Positions 52,118 through 63,954 of a stretch of DNA of 64,000 bases are shown piece by piece (within the stretch, counting starts at the first letter, position 1; every line of letters begins with the position of its first letter). The notes beneath the pieces are model-generated. The model saw only the letters and a list, made by a program, of their open reading frames with translations. It made no database searches and was not told where the DNA came from. The translations under genes and the position numbers were made by a program. The DNA comes from Kryptolebias marmoratus (Eukaryota > Chordata > Actinopteri > Cyprinodontiformes > Rivulidae), in the NCBI RefSeq assembly GCF_001649575.2, contig NC_051439.1, positions 15,931,705 to 15,995,704 on the forward strand, given 5' to 3'.

Positions 52118-54219
52118 TGCTATTTTAAGCAGTTTCTGACATAGTGTTAAAGTGAAGATTATCCTAGAACTGGGCAAAACAAAAGCCAGCACAACCGAAG
52201 ACACAGATAATCATAAGTTTCATTTTCAGTTTCAATGTGACTTAAGGGAAAGTGACTCATGCAGTAGAATCAGGTTATGGACATCTGGATAGTGAAAGTT
52301 TTCAATGCAACCAACTGAGGAAGAGCAGAAAGAAGAGGAGGTGAGGACTAATGGTCCTCAGGTACAAAAATAGTTACAGATTGTTTTTTAGACTCAATCT
52401 CCTAAAGGTACTCATTGCAAACTATAAATTAAAACTTAAACATGGTTATCCTGAACTATATCAAATGGTGCAGTTTGAAAGAGATTACTCTAGTAGTTTT
52501 CCAGATATATTGATATGCAGATCTGAAATGTGGGTCCACACTCAGTGTAAGGCCTTATTTGAACCCGCCCAAAACTATGTGGAAGCTTGAGTCACATGAC
52601 TGACCTACATTTGGCTGGCTGTAGTCTGTGTAGGTAAACAAATGTGGTGGAATCAGACAAGTATAGAATCTTTGAGGAGATGTTTAGGTGGAAATAAAGG
52701 AATGAAGCTGCTGATAAACGCAAAAGAAAAGGAAAAGAACAAGTAAGAAAGCTTATCTGCACAACAGATTTGAGCATAAATATGTACCAACATCACCATT
52801 AGTAACTTATTTTCAGTCACTTCAGCTGTTTTTGTAGGTAAAACAACACAGCCGTTTACAAATTTAGCTTACAAATGTTTAATTTAAGGACCCATTGCCC
52901 ATTAGTATTAAAAAAAAAGATTCTAGTTTTTCTTTATGAATTTTTTGTCTTCATGACTTTGCACCCAGTACCTTTAATTTTGTTTATTGTGAGGAAAATG
53001 TTAAGTTGCTCTTAATGTTTCAACACTGGTACTTCATTCTACTGTTTATAATTTAAAGTGTCAAAATGTTTGACTTTTTTTTTTAAATTTGTGACGCATT
53101 GCAAGAATTCAAAGTTTTCTGGACCTGTAGCACCCTGTAGACGTGCACTTTCGTCAGCTCTTTGTTAAGGTAACATTGAAGTTGCTGGAGAATGTCAATG
53201 TTCAATTAAGAAAGCTTTATAGATGTGAAGCTGCAGTCTGAACAGAAAACCAAGATAATTTATCCAAACTCAAATTGTAGCTTACCAAATAAAATAAAAA
53301 AACAGAAAACACAAATAGTGTGTGGTTCTGAAAGTGCCTTCATGTTGTCACAAGCGTACCAGTGTTGGTTAGGTGCTTTGAGATGTGCCCCTGGTGAATA
53401 TCAGATCATAACCAAATACAAGCCTAAACAAGCTTGGTCGTCCAATTTCAACATCATTCCACCTCTTACCTGCTTTCTCGCTGATGCACAGCTGGTATTG
53501 TTAAAACATGTATAAAGCTGAGTTTGTTGCCAAAGTTAAATGTGTCAAAATGTGGATACCCTCCACTGTAAAATATGTTGATATGTGTGAAAAGATTGTT
53601 CCAAAGCAATAAACTGCTAAACTATTGTTGCGAGTATTGTCTAGCATTTTATTGTTTAAAAGAAGATGAGCGAAAAGGTTCATTTGGGGTATTTGAGTCA
53701 AAAGGGAAGTCATATTTCAGCAGGAACTGGGAGGAGCTCATGTTTGAAGGGTCAGGGCTTTACTACCACCTGCTGGTGAAAAAAAAGTAATGCAGGCATT
53801 TACTGCGGCTGTGTCATTATGTTCCAAAGCAAAACCTTTTATCACTGCCTACTCCTTAAAACAAACTCTGTGCTGGATCCATAATTGCCACCTCTTATCC
53901 TTTTATGCTGTTATTTTTATCCTCCACCAGCTCTTTGTGGAACCTGTATTTTTCTGTCATATTTATTCACTGCAAAGCAAACATTTATGACATCCTTGCT
54001 TTTGCTTTAAAGCTTTCAGTGTCGACTTTTTTTATTTTTATTTTCACATAAATGCATTCTGAAAAAAATGAAAAAAAAAAAAAAGAAATCACCCATTATT
54101 GCTAGTCTGTCAACCTTTGTTGTCATGAGAGAAATTAAAGTGTCAAGCCTGTTTACCACGTTGCTGATGTCACTGCTGACATCGTGTAGATGCTGTAGTC
54201 TAAGAACTGCTCAGGAATG

Positions 54220-54295
54220 TTTGCTGAAATCAGTGCTGTTTCATAAATCAGCATCTATTTGCTGAAATCAGTGCTGTTTCATAAATCAGCATCTA
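54220..54295. repeat. Two-copy 38-bp perfect tandem duplication
   Basis: The unit beginning TTTGCTGAAATCAGTGCTGT occurs at 54220-54257 and is repeated immediately at 54258-54295 without a mismatch, so the duplication is young or an assembly artefact. Confidence 0.9.
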
Positions 54296-54496
54296 TTTTG
54301 AGATAACGTTCCATAAAATTATAGGCCCAGCATTCCTTGATGGGAACCGCATTTCCCACCAACAGTTAGAAGCAGTTTTGGAAACAGATTGTGTAATTAG
54401 TTAGCTTCCAGATTATAAATTGTGGATGACTCTCAGCTACTCCCACAATATATTTCAGCTTGATATCTATAAATTTGATAGAGATAAAGTCCTTTT

Positions 54497-54614
54497 TGTG
54501 TTGGCTGTGGCAGCCATCTTAAATTAGATTGACTTCAAAGCTTAAGCATTTGTAGCTTTCATTAAAACCTGCCCAGTGGTTCATGACATATTTTGCTAAC
54601 AGGACAGAAAAACC
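54497..54614 (-). repeat. Dispersed AAGATGGC repeat, partial copy 3
   Basis: Read on the minus strand it shows GCAAAATATGTCATGAACCA then TTTAAGATGGCTGCCACAGC. It lacks the outer parts seen at 50735-51036. Confidence 0.65.
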
Positions 54615-54762
54615 CAGGTAAAAACAGTATGGTGGTGTGTTTGTGTCAAATATCTCTTTCAGAGTTGCCCGCTTATAGATATTCAATACGTGTTTCCTCT
54701 CGGCATGAACACAATAATGCTTAGACTCTGAATAGAAAGACGACACCTGCCCCCCCCCCCCC

Positions 54763-54776
54763 NNNNNNNNNNNNNN
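54763..54776. other. Assembly gap (14 N) inside a poly-C tract
   Basis: Fourteen N with a 13-base C run (54750-54762) on the left and CCCCTCCCCC on the right. The gap sits about 220 bp upstream of the CD109-like start codon, so this gene's promoter region is incompletely known. Confidence 0.98.
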
Positions 54777-54998
54777 CCCCTCCCCCGGGCAAAGGTGACA
54801 AGAATACGAGATCATCCTCTTTTATCCCTGACAATGAATTGGTGTGCGTAAGTCTGTGCGTGTGGCCCGCTGGCGTTGGGACAGGAGGTGGAGTTTTGTC
54901 ACCTGCCCATACATGCAGGCAGCTCCGGTTACACGAGGCTGTTAGTTTGGGGTGTGAAACCAAAGTTCAACGTGTGACCGAGATCACAGCCGGACAAC

Positions 54999-57900
54999 AT
55001 GAACAGGATCTGGATCCTCGTTTTGTCTTTCGCCATTCCTGGTTTGACACAACTTTCATCCAAGTAAGTTTCATCTGAATGCGGCGCCTCATTTTGGCTC
55101 ATTTGAGCAGTTGTTAATGCTTTATTCTCTCTCTCTCACTGTTCTAGCACAACACTGTTTCTCATGTCAGGTCCAGATGTTCTGCACGGTGGTACACCCA
55201 CTCCTCTGGCTTTCACCGTTTTTACTAATTTCTCTGGTAATATAACAGCTGAAGTGGCACATGGCAACACAAAAATAGCTCAAACAGAGGACTTCCAAGG
55301 AGGTGAAACTACTAATATACAGATTTCATTCATTTAATGTACCTTCAATTTTGTGGAGAAGTCTAAAAAACCTTTATTTATTTATTTTTTCTAAGGTTTG
55401 ACCAAGATCCTCACACTTCCTCCTGTAAGTACATTTTAGAATTTAGTTTTATGTCAGTTTTTTCTGTTGACAAATCATCACAGTTCTGATCATCTGTGTC
55501 TGATTATTTCTTCAGTTTCCTGGCTCGGTAGCTCCAAATTCCCCATTAAATTTAACAGTTTGGGGCTACACGGAGAACAGCCTGATTTTTACCAACACCA
55601 CCACCCTCAGCTTCAACCCCAAGAACGTCTTCTCCATCATTCTCACTGACAGATCTCTCTACAAACCGGCAGACACTGTCAGAATCAGAGTAGTGTCTGT
55701 CCAGCTGGACAAGAAGCCGTACAAAGGCAGAGTGGAGATGTCTGTACTGGTAGGTGTGCTCACGAGCACAGAGGAAACGGACAAATTAGCTTCATTCATT
55801 AATTGTTTGACTCACATTTTTTTTACTGCATAGGATCCAAGCAGGACAATTGTTGACAGGTGGACCTTCATGGAGGAACTGGGGATTTTCTTGAAAGAAT
55901 TCAGTTTGTCCCAGGCGTCTCCTTTTGGACAGTGGGTGATCTCAGCAACGGTGAATGTAGGTTTGAAAAACATCAACCTGTTTGCTTTTGGTATATCTTA
56001 GTATGCTGTTTTAAACCTTGTTGTGTTATACAAAAAGAAACGTTTTAATTTTTGACTTTCATCCTTCTTGCAGGGACTAACCGATGAGAAAGGATTCACA
56101 GTGGAGGATCGTGGCAACATGTCTACCGGTAACAGAACAATTTGTGTTAAAGACAAACATTAGACCAGATTTTGTTTCAGTTCTGATTATTATCAGTGCA
56201 GATGTTAGGTCTAGTTTTCATCTCGTCGTGTTTTGTTGTATATTCAGTAATTGTACATTCTGTATACTTTTGCACAGATTGCACCTATTTTTTGTTTTAT
56301 GAAAGAATAAACACAAGTTGACACAAATTCCTGAAGGTGCTAAGTGTGGTAAAAATGTATTTTTTCCATGACTACTTTTGCAGATAATCCTCCCTTTGAC
56401 GTGCTGTTCAGGACTTTGTCACAAGTTCTTCTTGGGGATGACATCTCAGGATCGGTGACAGCATTGTAAGTTTAATTTCAACCAATAAAGCTGCAATTTT
56501 AAACAGAGAAAAACTCCCTTTCCTCTCATTTTATGTAGACTGTTGCCTTTAAAGCTCAGGTCCTTATACCAGACACCTGGAAGCTTGAAGGCTCTGTTAG
56601 GACTTCATTCTTCTGCACAGAGATGTCTCGTGTTGTTCCTGAAATTTACTGGAGCCACTCTTCTAATTCTGACGCCACTGATGACCACTGGCACCTCTGT
56701 GGCCTTATCCATGTCCCGTTTCAGTATTCATCTAATATCATACTGAATAATTGATTTTTCTTTTAGTTATCCCAATGGACAACCTGTACGAGGCACGCTG
56801 GTTGTTACTGTCACTTTGGAGTCTTTACTCTTAACACAAACGAAAACGGTGAGGTTTTAATGTTTCTCTTACTCGTTTATATATATTTAAACATAAATTG
56901 AAGTAAGATTGAACTCCGTATAATGATAATACATGTAATCCTTCACCTTTTTCAGATCTATGGGTCCACAAAGTTTTTCTTCAGCAGAGATCAACTTCAG
57001 GCTTTCACCTCTTCATCAGCATTTAGCAGCAACAGCCTAATTTTCCACATTACTGCCCATGTTAATGACAGCATGCAGTTAACGACGGGTATGATATATT
57101 TCAACCAGTCCTGAATATCTTTCAGCTGCAGCCCCAAACAGATTTTGGTTTTGTTTTGTTGTTAAAGTGAACAAAACAGTTGAAGTCCACCTCGTTCGGG
57201 ACAAATTCCACCTCATGTTCCTCAATTTTCCACCATCCCTGAAGCCATCCTTACATTTCTCCACAAATGTGAGTAAAATAGTTTTTAAAATAATTTATTT
57301 AATGTTGATTTTGGTGACGCTGCCATCTTCTCCTGCATCACGCAGCTTAGGATCAGTAGATATGATGGGAAGCCTCTGAGCCCGCTGGATTTAAATCACC
57401 TCGCTGTGGTTGAGGTCACTCAGAAAACCTTGATGATGAACGCTGAATCTACAACTCTTACACTTCCTGTACCGAAAGATGGCAACGTACTCATCCAGTT
57501 TAAATTATACGATCAAGCAGAGATGCTTTTATTACGAGTGAGTACTACGAATCACGATTCATTGAATTAAATCTTCCAGGAAAATGATGATTCAGCTGTT
57601 TTGTTTCATGTAAGATCAGTTGTTTCAGTAAAGTACAATTTAGCACATTTTATTATTGAGTAAAACCACCTCAGGACATTTAGATCATATCATCCTGGGT
57701 GTAAAAATGCATTCATCTGAAAGAACATCTAGGACATCCCAAGAGGCCCTTATTGTTTATCTTACTTTTATATTCAGGCCAAATTCCAGTCCAGTGAGGA
57801 AACACTGAAGGTCTACAACAACAACTCCTCTTCTAGTGGTTCATATATTCAGATCTACCCAGTCAACACGTTACCTGCACAGGTACTGGAACTCTAACAC

Positions 57901-60900
57901 TTACTGATTTACCCATAACACATACAAATATACATAATATACTGTCCAACACACCACTAACTTTCAGATTGGGTCACCATTTCAACTTAATGTGGAGAGC
58001 ACCTTCAAGCCAGCGACGCTTCACTTTGTGGTAAGTCAGCTGACATGATTCAGATATTAAATGAAATACAACTACAGTGGTGTGTGTCGCTGTTTTTGCT
58101 GTGCTGATTCCTCATCCATCCATTTCAACAGGCAGTAGTTCCTCCTTTGTATAACCTAAATCTATCTGTATTTATAAGCAATATGCTGTAAAGCCTTCAT
58201 TTTGGGCACCAATGGTAAATAAAAAAAATGTCTACACATTGAGAGTTTTTATTTCTCTGTTTTAGTTATTGCTGCTTTGCAAGCAAGCATTTGATATATA
58301 GACCAAAAAATGGCTTCTTACCCAAAAGTGGAACTTAAGGTCATGATGTACAAATTAATGTGACAAAATACACACAAATAAACTAAATAAATTACAGTTT
58401 GGTGTTAAAAATGCACCCCAAAAAATATATTTGGATGTTTTTTTTGTCACGACTTGTATAAATATTTATGACACATGCTTTGTCTGTATTTTTACAGTTT
58501 GTTATCTTATTATAAATTAGGTTTAATTGTTGTTTTTATGCTTTTATGCAATTAGAGTAACTCAAAACACAGTTATTTTGTATTTTAGGTGCAAATCATT
58601 TAATGAAAAAGTACATACAAATAGTAAAAGACCATAAATATGAATCTATTTAGGGCAGGATGTGTGGAAAATTTGGTGTCATGACTTCTCTATTACTAAA
58701 ACATGATAATTTTCTCATGTATATCCTGTAATCTACAATAATTCTAACCTTTAGTTGTGTATTTAGTCTAAAATTCAGTATTTTTATTTGCTCAAAGAAA
58801 TGCATCAGTTACGTTTGTACATAATGCAAAGTAGTGTATTGTTTCTTGATGGATTTGTTGTTTTACTGGTGTAGATGGAAGTAATGGACCTAATTTAGAG
58901 AAGTTTGTATTTAAATGCACATAAATATGACTCTTCTCTTGTACTGCTTTAATTCTAGGTGGGCTCTAAAGGTCAGGTGGTGGCTGCAGGAACAAAAAAC
59001 TTCTCTCCCACTTTGGATCTCACACCATTACTGTCCTGGTACCCTGAGGCCTGTGTCACTGTCTATTGCATCCTCTCTGACGGGGAGATAATCAGCGACA
59101 CAGCAAGCATACCCATCCATCAAAACAACCATGTGTGTTCATGTGTTTTTTAATTTGATTTACTTTGTTAAAGCCTTCTGAAATGCTTGTCATACTGATG
59201 CATATGGTAATCCTGTTGGGTGTGCAGGTGATAGTTTGTTTGCTCGTTCCTTTCAGTTGACCCTGAGCTGGAGCAGCGTTCGGGCCCAGCCAGGTGAGCA
59301 GGTGTCGCTCACTGTGGCAGCCAGTGAATCCAGGTTTCAAGTAGCAATTGTCGTAATGGGGATGCCAAACGATGCTCCGCGGTCCAATATGGATTGGAAA
59401 GTGGAGCAGGTATGAGAACACTTCAGGTTAGAAAAAGCTCAAAAGGTCAACTATTGTTTGACAATCAAACCATTAAAAGCATCTGAGGAGAGATCAGAAT
59501 GTGGAAGTGACTTTTAGACTATTGTTTTGTTGACATGAAAGGAGAAATGTGCTCAGAAATATAAGCTCCTGTGAAACTTTATAAGAGCATCCCTTGTTTG
59601 GACACTGCTCGATTTGCTTTATGATGCATTTGTTTATTTTGTTATAAAGGAATCTCCCTGGTTATATTTGATCTTTTAACAATCAGTAAGATACTGTGAG
59701 AGTAATCAGAGTATGGCTGCAAAACCAGCTGCTCTGGGTGTAACAGATCTGCCTGCTTTGTTGGGAGGGAGCTCGTTTTTCTAGCAGCTGGAAACTGTAG
59801 AGTTTTGGCTGCAGGAGCTGAGGGTTATTTTGTGGCTGTAAATGACAGAAACAAGGGTTTACACCATCTTTATATTTCCAGATAGCTTATGTCCTGCATT
59901 GTGTGAAATAGAACAGGTTATTTAAACTTGGAGGTTATTCAAGGAAATACAAAGCAGAGACTTTTCTAAAGATTGTATCTGACCTCTAATACTTGGGTGT
60001 TTGTTCTTCCAGTGTCTACTTTTACACACATTAAAACGCTCAAAAGGAAGGTTTTATTGTTCTGTAGTGAGGTTGTGTAGAGAAGTCAGTATCTTACCTG
60101 TTGCACATGGCAGTCAAAGTAATCTGAGTTTGGGGAATCAAGGAGAAATTCTTATGAAGGATTTAAGGTAACCACTACTCAAAACAGGGGTAAAATAGGT
60201 GTATAAATAACTAATATATTGTTTGAAATGTAAGGTAAGTGTTAAGTTTGAGCTGTTTGCGGTGAAATTTGCTTTGCATAGCCTTTAGCGTCACTACTCC
60301 ATAAGAGCTACTCCCTGATTGTCTAAACTGGGATGGTTCTGAACTTTCTACTGCAGTTAAGATACTGACTACACCACACAGTCCTTATAAATAAAACACT
60401 TTTGCTTTAATACAGTAACATACAATAGTTTTAATCTTTTTTATTTCTCTAATTATGCAGAAATGTCATCTTAAGATGATGACCAATGTAGCATTTAATG
60501 AAAAAACACAACCAGATGGACCCAAAAATGGTAAGAGTTGCTCCTTTATTGTGAATCCTTCATATGGTGATTTCATAAATTTAGTATTTCCTCACATATC
60601 AAATGCAAAAATGGTAACTCAGTTCCTCTTTTCGCAGACAGTGACACTGGCCTAATTATTGAGAAATACTGGAGTCAGTGGATTGGTACCACTGAATCTC
60701 TGCTGTGGTTAGACACTCATGTCAGGTAAGAGCTTAAAAACGCACATGCTGGATTGAAGTTGTAGCATTCAAATGACGTTCCAAAACATGTTTGTTTTTT
60801 TGTATTTTTCATTCACGTATTTCAGTGATAAGAACTGGACCAGTGGGGAAATAACAGTGCCTGCTGGTGTTACTTCTCTTGGAGCTTTAGCACTTGTTAT

Positions 60901-63900
60901 GTCAGAGAACTTGGGCTTGAGTTTCACTCCTGTTCCACTTCAGGTAACAAGACTCTTCAGCTGGTCTCTGTTGGCCAGGGAGGTTTCTCAAACCATGTGC
61001 CGTTCAAAGCAGACACATATTCCCCCAATCTGAAACTAATGAAAGAGAGAGATAAGGCACTAAAAGTATATATACAATCAAAGCAAATACATGATAAGCG
61101 CAAGTATACAACCCTTAGAAATAGAGTAACAAAAGAACTGAGGCAATCCAAGGCATCTCTTTTTATAAACAAAATCCGTGAAGGAAAGGGAAACTGTAAA
61201 GAAACATGGAATCAGCTGAGAAAATTAATGGGAACAGACTACAAGAGGTCAGATAAAAAAATACAGCTGCATATAAATGGTCACATGACACAAGACCCGT
61301 TTCAAACCGCTACTGCTTTCAATGAGTACTTCATAGACTCTGTCAAGTCACTAACTCATAGTCCACCTGTAGACTCAGTCAACGTCGAGCCATTAGATAC
61401 AACTCTACCAGTATTCTCTATTAATAAGGTTTCTCAATTCCAAGTAAATAAAATCATAGACTGTCTTAAAAAATCCAAATCAAAAGACGCTTTTAAACAG
61501 GACTCACTACTGTTGAAAAAACACAAAGAGACTCTATCTAATCCTATTACAAACATGATAAATTCATCCTTCGAACAAGCATTATATCCAGCAGTATGGA
61601 AACCAGCTATTGTGACGCCTGTCTTCAAAACAGGAGATTCAAATGAGGTGGCAAACTATAGGCCAATCAGCATCCTCCCTGTAGTTTCAAAGATTGCAGA
61701 GAGGTGTGTAGCAGATCAACTAATGTCACACCTGAACAGCTCTTCATTTAAGCTACATCCTATGCAGTTTGGCTTTCGTGCCAATCATTCCACGGAAACT
61801 GCTACTTGTTACTTTATTGAAACTGTAAAAACTAAAATGGACAAGGGGGGAGTAGTTGGAGCTGTATTCCTGGACTTGAAAAAGGCGTTTGACACCATCA
61901 GCCATGATGTTCTCCTCACAAAATTAACATTCTTTAATTTCTCTCCTGATGCTATAAATTGGATCAAATCATATTTACAAAACAGATCACAAGCTGTTAG
62001 AGTCAATAATGAACAGTCATCTTACATGAGAAATAATGTGGGCCTGCCGCAAGGATCAATACTGGCCCCTCTTCTGTTCAGTTTGTATATAAATGACTTA
62101 CCCTCTGTGTGCAAAGGATGTGAGATACAAATGTATGCAGACGATACTGTAATTTATGTACATGGTAAGACCAAGGAAGACGTAGCCAAAAAACTCTCTG
62201 AAACCATGCTACATGTGTCAAAATGGCTCCACAATTCATGTTTACATCTAAATGTTAAAAAAACTGTATCTATGTTCTTTACAAAAAGAGTATCAAACTG
62301 CTCAGACCCAGATGTGTTTGTTGCAGGCCAGTCCATCACAGTAGTGTCAGAGTTTAAATATCTTGGACTCATTCTGGATTCAAGTTTCACATTTAAAAAA
62401 CATGTAAAGAAAGTCACTCAAACAGTCAAACTCAACCTTGCAAATTTCAGACACATAAGAAATAATCTGAACACAGATGCAGCAAAATTGTTTTTTAATG
62501 CAATGATTATGCCTCATTTAACATACTGTCTTAGCAGCTGGTCACGGGGCTGTAAAACAACATTAAAACCAATCCAGTCTGTCTACAAGCAGGCTCTAAA
62601 GGTTCTGGACAGGAAACCCTTTCGTTTTCATCATTGTAGTATACTGGACAAACATGTCCTGTTAAACTGGGAAAATCTAGTTACATTTCATGATGCAAAT
62701 CTGGTCTTTAAAATTTTACATGGCTTTGCTCCACCACCACTTACCACTTTTTTCACACAAGGTAGCAGACTCACCAGATCTGTCTCTTCTAATAACCTTA
62801 TAGTCCCACTGAGAAAAAGCTCATTTGGTCAGTCAGCCTTCTCAGTGCGAGCAGCCCAGTCCTGGAACACCATTCCAACTCATATACGCAATGCAGACAC
62901 ATACAGAACTTTCAAAAATATGTTAAAGACATGGTTACAGGAGAATCAAACCTGTAATCATAATCAATAACTTCTGTCTGCCTGCCTGATGCACTTTTGT
63001 ATGCTGTTTAAATCTTATATTTGTAATAATGTCTTTGTTTTTTACAGATTAATGTCCAACTTTTATGTAGATTACTAACTATGTATTTTATTGTTTGCAC
63101 TAATTTTTAATGTTGTTTTATTATGTTGGCATTTTAAACCTTGCCCAGGGACTACAGTTGAAAACTAGCTACTTAGCTAACACTGGCTCATTTACAGAAA
63201 TGTTTATTAATGTGCACTGTCCCTGTTCAAATAAAAGGAGAAATGGAAATGAAAAATCCTGCTCCGTAACTTATTTTACCTGTGGCTTCTCTTCTGTCAT
63301 TGACAGCTGACCGTATCCAAAGATTTCTCCTTGTCTTTTATTGTCCCTCCATACGTCATCAGACAAGAGGAAATTGTGCTGGAAGTAAACGTAACCAGTC
63401 ATTTGGACCATGACGTTGCGGTATGTTGGATAAAACATTAACAGCTAAAGGGAAACTAGTAAATCATCTATTAAATATTTATCTTTTTAAACATGGAGTT
63501 TGCCTGTTTCAAGATGGCTGTCCCAGCCAACTGACTTTGAAAAACACAAAAATAGCTATAACTCAGTCAAGGTGGTAGTAGCCTAGAGTCATTCACAACA
63601 CATACTCTGAGCATGACATCTCATGATATCACATGAAACTGCGAATAACTGCGAATAACATGCATTCCTTCAGTTATTAGTGATGTATTTCTTTTTTTGT
63701 TTTTAAAGATTGTGTTTTGTTTTCACGTGTTTTAGGTCATTGTGTTTATTGCACAGACTGAGGCCTTTGAGTTTGTTTTGATGGATCGACGAGACGCGTC
63801 TGTTATAAACGCCCAGAGGCTCACCTTGGGGAGTCGTCAGACTGCTTCAGCCATATTCTCTATAAAGCTTTTGGCTTTGGGAGAGAAGGAAATATCTGTG

Positions 63901-63954
63901 GTTGCTATGTCTGCAGAGGCCTCAAACACCTTTACCCAGAGAGTGATGGTGAAG
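54999..63954 (+). CDS. CD109-like alpha-2-macroglobulin-family protein, 5' part (785 aa in window)
   Basis: Twenty coding exons: 54999-55063, 55148-55302, 55396-55424, 55516-55749, 55834-55956, 56074-56128, 56384-56465, 56767-56848, 56956-57088, 57168-57268, 57346-57537, 57778-57882, 57968-58030, 58959-59132, 59257-59409, 60461-60530, 60638-60725, 60826-60943, 63307-63420, 63736-63954. A signal peptide (MNRIWILVLSFAIPGLTQ) is followed by macroglobulin domains. Family marks are ILTDRSLYKP (residues 125-134), KPYKGRVEM, YPNGQPVRG, LKPSLHFS, DGEIISD (514-520) and LWLDT (628-632). The best match is to CD109, a GPI-anchored thioester protein that modulates TGF-beta signalling and proteases. The thioester GCGEQ and C-terminal domains would lie beyond the right edge. 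There are at least six N-glycosylation sequons. The usual YVLPKFEV motif is degraded and the region before LWLDT is shorter than in CD109. A LINE sits in intron 18. A fish CD109-like paralogue is inferred; orthology is unproven. Confidence 0.85.
58031..58958 (+). other. CD109-like intron 13
   Basis: GT-AG intron of 0.9 kb, strongly AT-rich, with no recognised repeat or gene. Confidence 0.65.
59410..60460 (+). other. CD109-like intron 15
   Basis: GT-AG intron of about 1 kb. No recognised repeat. It separates the exons flanking the shortened bait-like region, so a missed exon here is possible, although the phases across it already fit. Confidence 0.55.
60960..63258 (+). mobile_element. 5'-truncated L2/CR1/jockey-type LINE inside CD109-like intron 18
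   Basis: A same-strand non-LTR retrotransposon of about 2.3 kb fills the intron between exons ending at 60943 and starting at 63307. The 5' part encoding the endonuclease is missing and the sequence begins just before the reverse-transcriptase region. About 290 bp of 3' UTR follow the stop, with AATAAA at 63230-63235 and an A-rich end near 63,258. The exact 5' boundary is uncertain (about 60,950-61,010). I found no convincing target-site duplication. Confidence 0.8.
60997..62970 (+). CDS. LINE reverse transcriptase (ORF2 fragment), 657 codons, uninterrupted
   Basis: The open frame contains the reverse-transcriptase motifs in order: NYRPISILPVVSKI, then FLDLKKAFDTISHD (residues about 290-304, first catalytic Asp), GLPQGSILAPLLFSLYINDL (349-368) and MYADD (379-383, catalytic Asp pair). 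The C-terminal thumb-like region ends with WNTIPTHIRNADTYRTFKN, typical of L2/CR1/jockey-type LINEs. The frame opens at a GTG inside the element, so this is not a natural start: the upstream endonuclease part is absent. No stop or frameshift in 657 codons suggests a fairly recent insertion. It has no role in the host gene. Confidence 0.85.
   Translation: MPFKADTYSPNLKLMKERDKALKVYIQSKQIHDKRKYTTLRNRVTKELRQSKASLFINKIREGKGNCKETWNQLRKLMGTDYKRSDKKIQLHINGHMTQDPFQTATAFNEYFIDSVKSLTHSPPVDSVNVEPLDTTLPVFSINKVSQFQVNKIIDCLKKSKSKDAFKQDSLLLKKHKETLSNPITNMINSSFEQALYPAVWKPAIVTPVFKTGDSNEVANYRPISILPVVSKIAERCVADQLMSHLNSSSFKLHPMQFGFRANHSTETATCYFIETVKTKMDKGGVVGAVFLDLKKAFDTISHDVLLTKLTFFNFSPDAINWIKSYLQNRSQAVRVNNEQSSYMRNNVGLPQGSILAPLLFSLYINDLPSVCKGCEIQMYADDTVIYVHGKTKEDVAKKLSETMLHVSKWLHNSCLHLNVKKTVSMFFTKRVSNCSDPDVFVAGQSITVVSEFKYLGLILDSSFTFKKHVKKVTQTVKLNLANFRHIRNNLNTDAAKLFFNAMIMPHLTYCLSSWSRGCKTTLKPIQSVYKQALKVLDRKPFRFHHCSILDKHVLLNWENLVTFHDANLVFKILHGFAPPPLTTFFTQGSRLTRSVSSNNLIVPLRKSSFGQSAFSVRAAQSWNTIPTHIRNADTYRTFKNMLKTWLQENQTCNHNQ
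63508..63650 (+). repeat. Dispersed AAGATGGC / GCTATAACTCAG repeat, partial copy 4
   Basis: Contains CAAGATGGCTGTCCCAGCCA and AAAATAGCTATAACTCAGTC in the same order as copy 1. It lies in the intron between the last two CD109-like exons of the window. Confidence 0.6.

Larger units (their letters stand above)
52118..54749. other. Intergenic, cytospin-like to CD109-like
   Basis: About 2.6 kb with no supported gene. It includes a two-copy 38-bp tandem duplication (54220-54295) and a partial copy of the dispersed repeat (54497-54614). The remainder is AT-rich. Confidence 0.6.

Noticed and set aside
54519..54963. Minus-strand frames across the N run
   Set aside because: They contain the assembly gap and poly-G codons; artefact.
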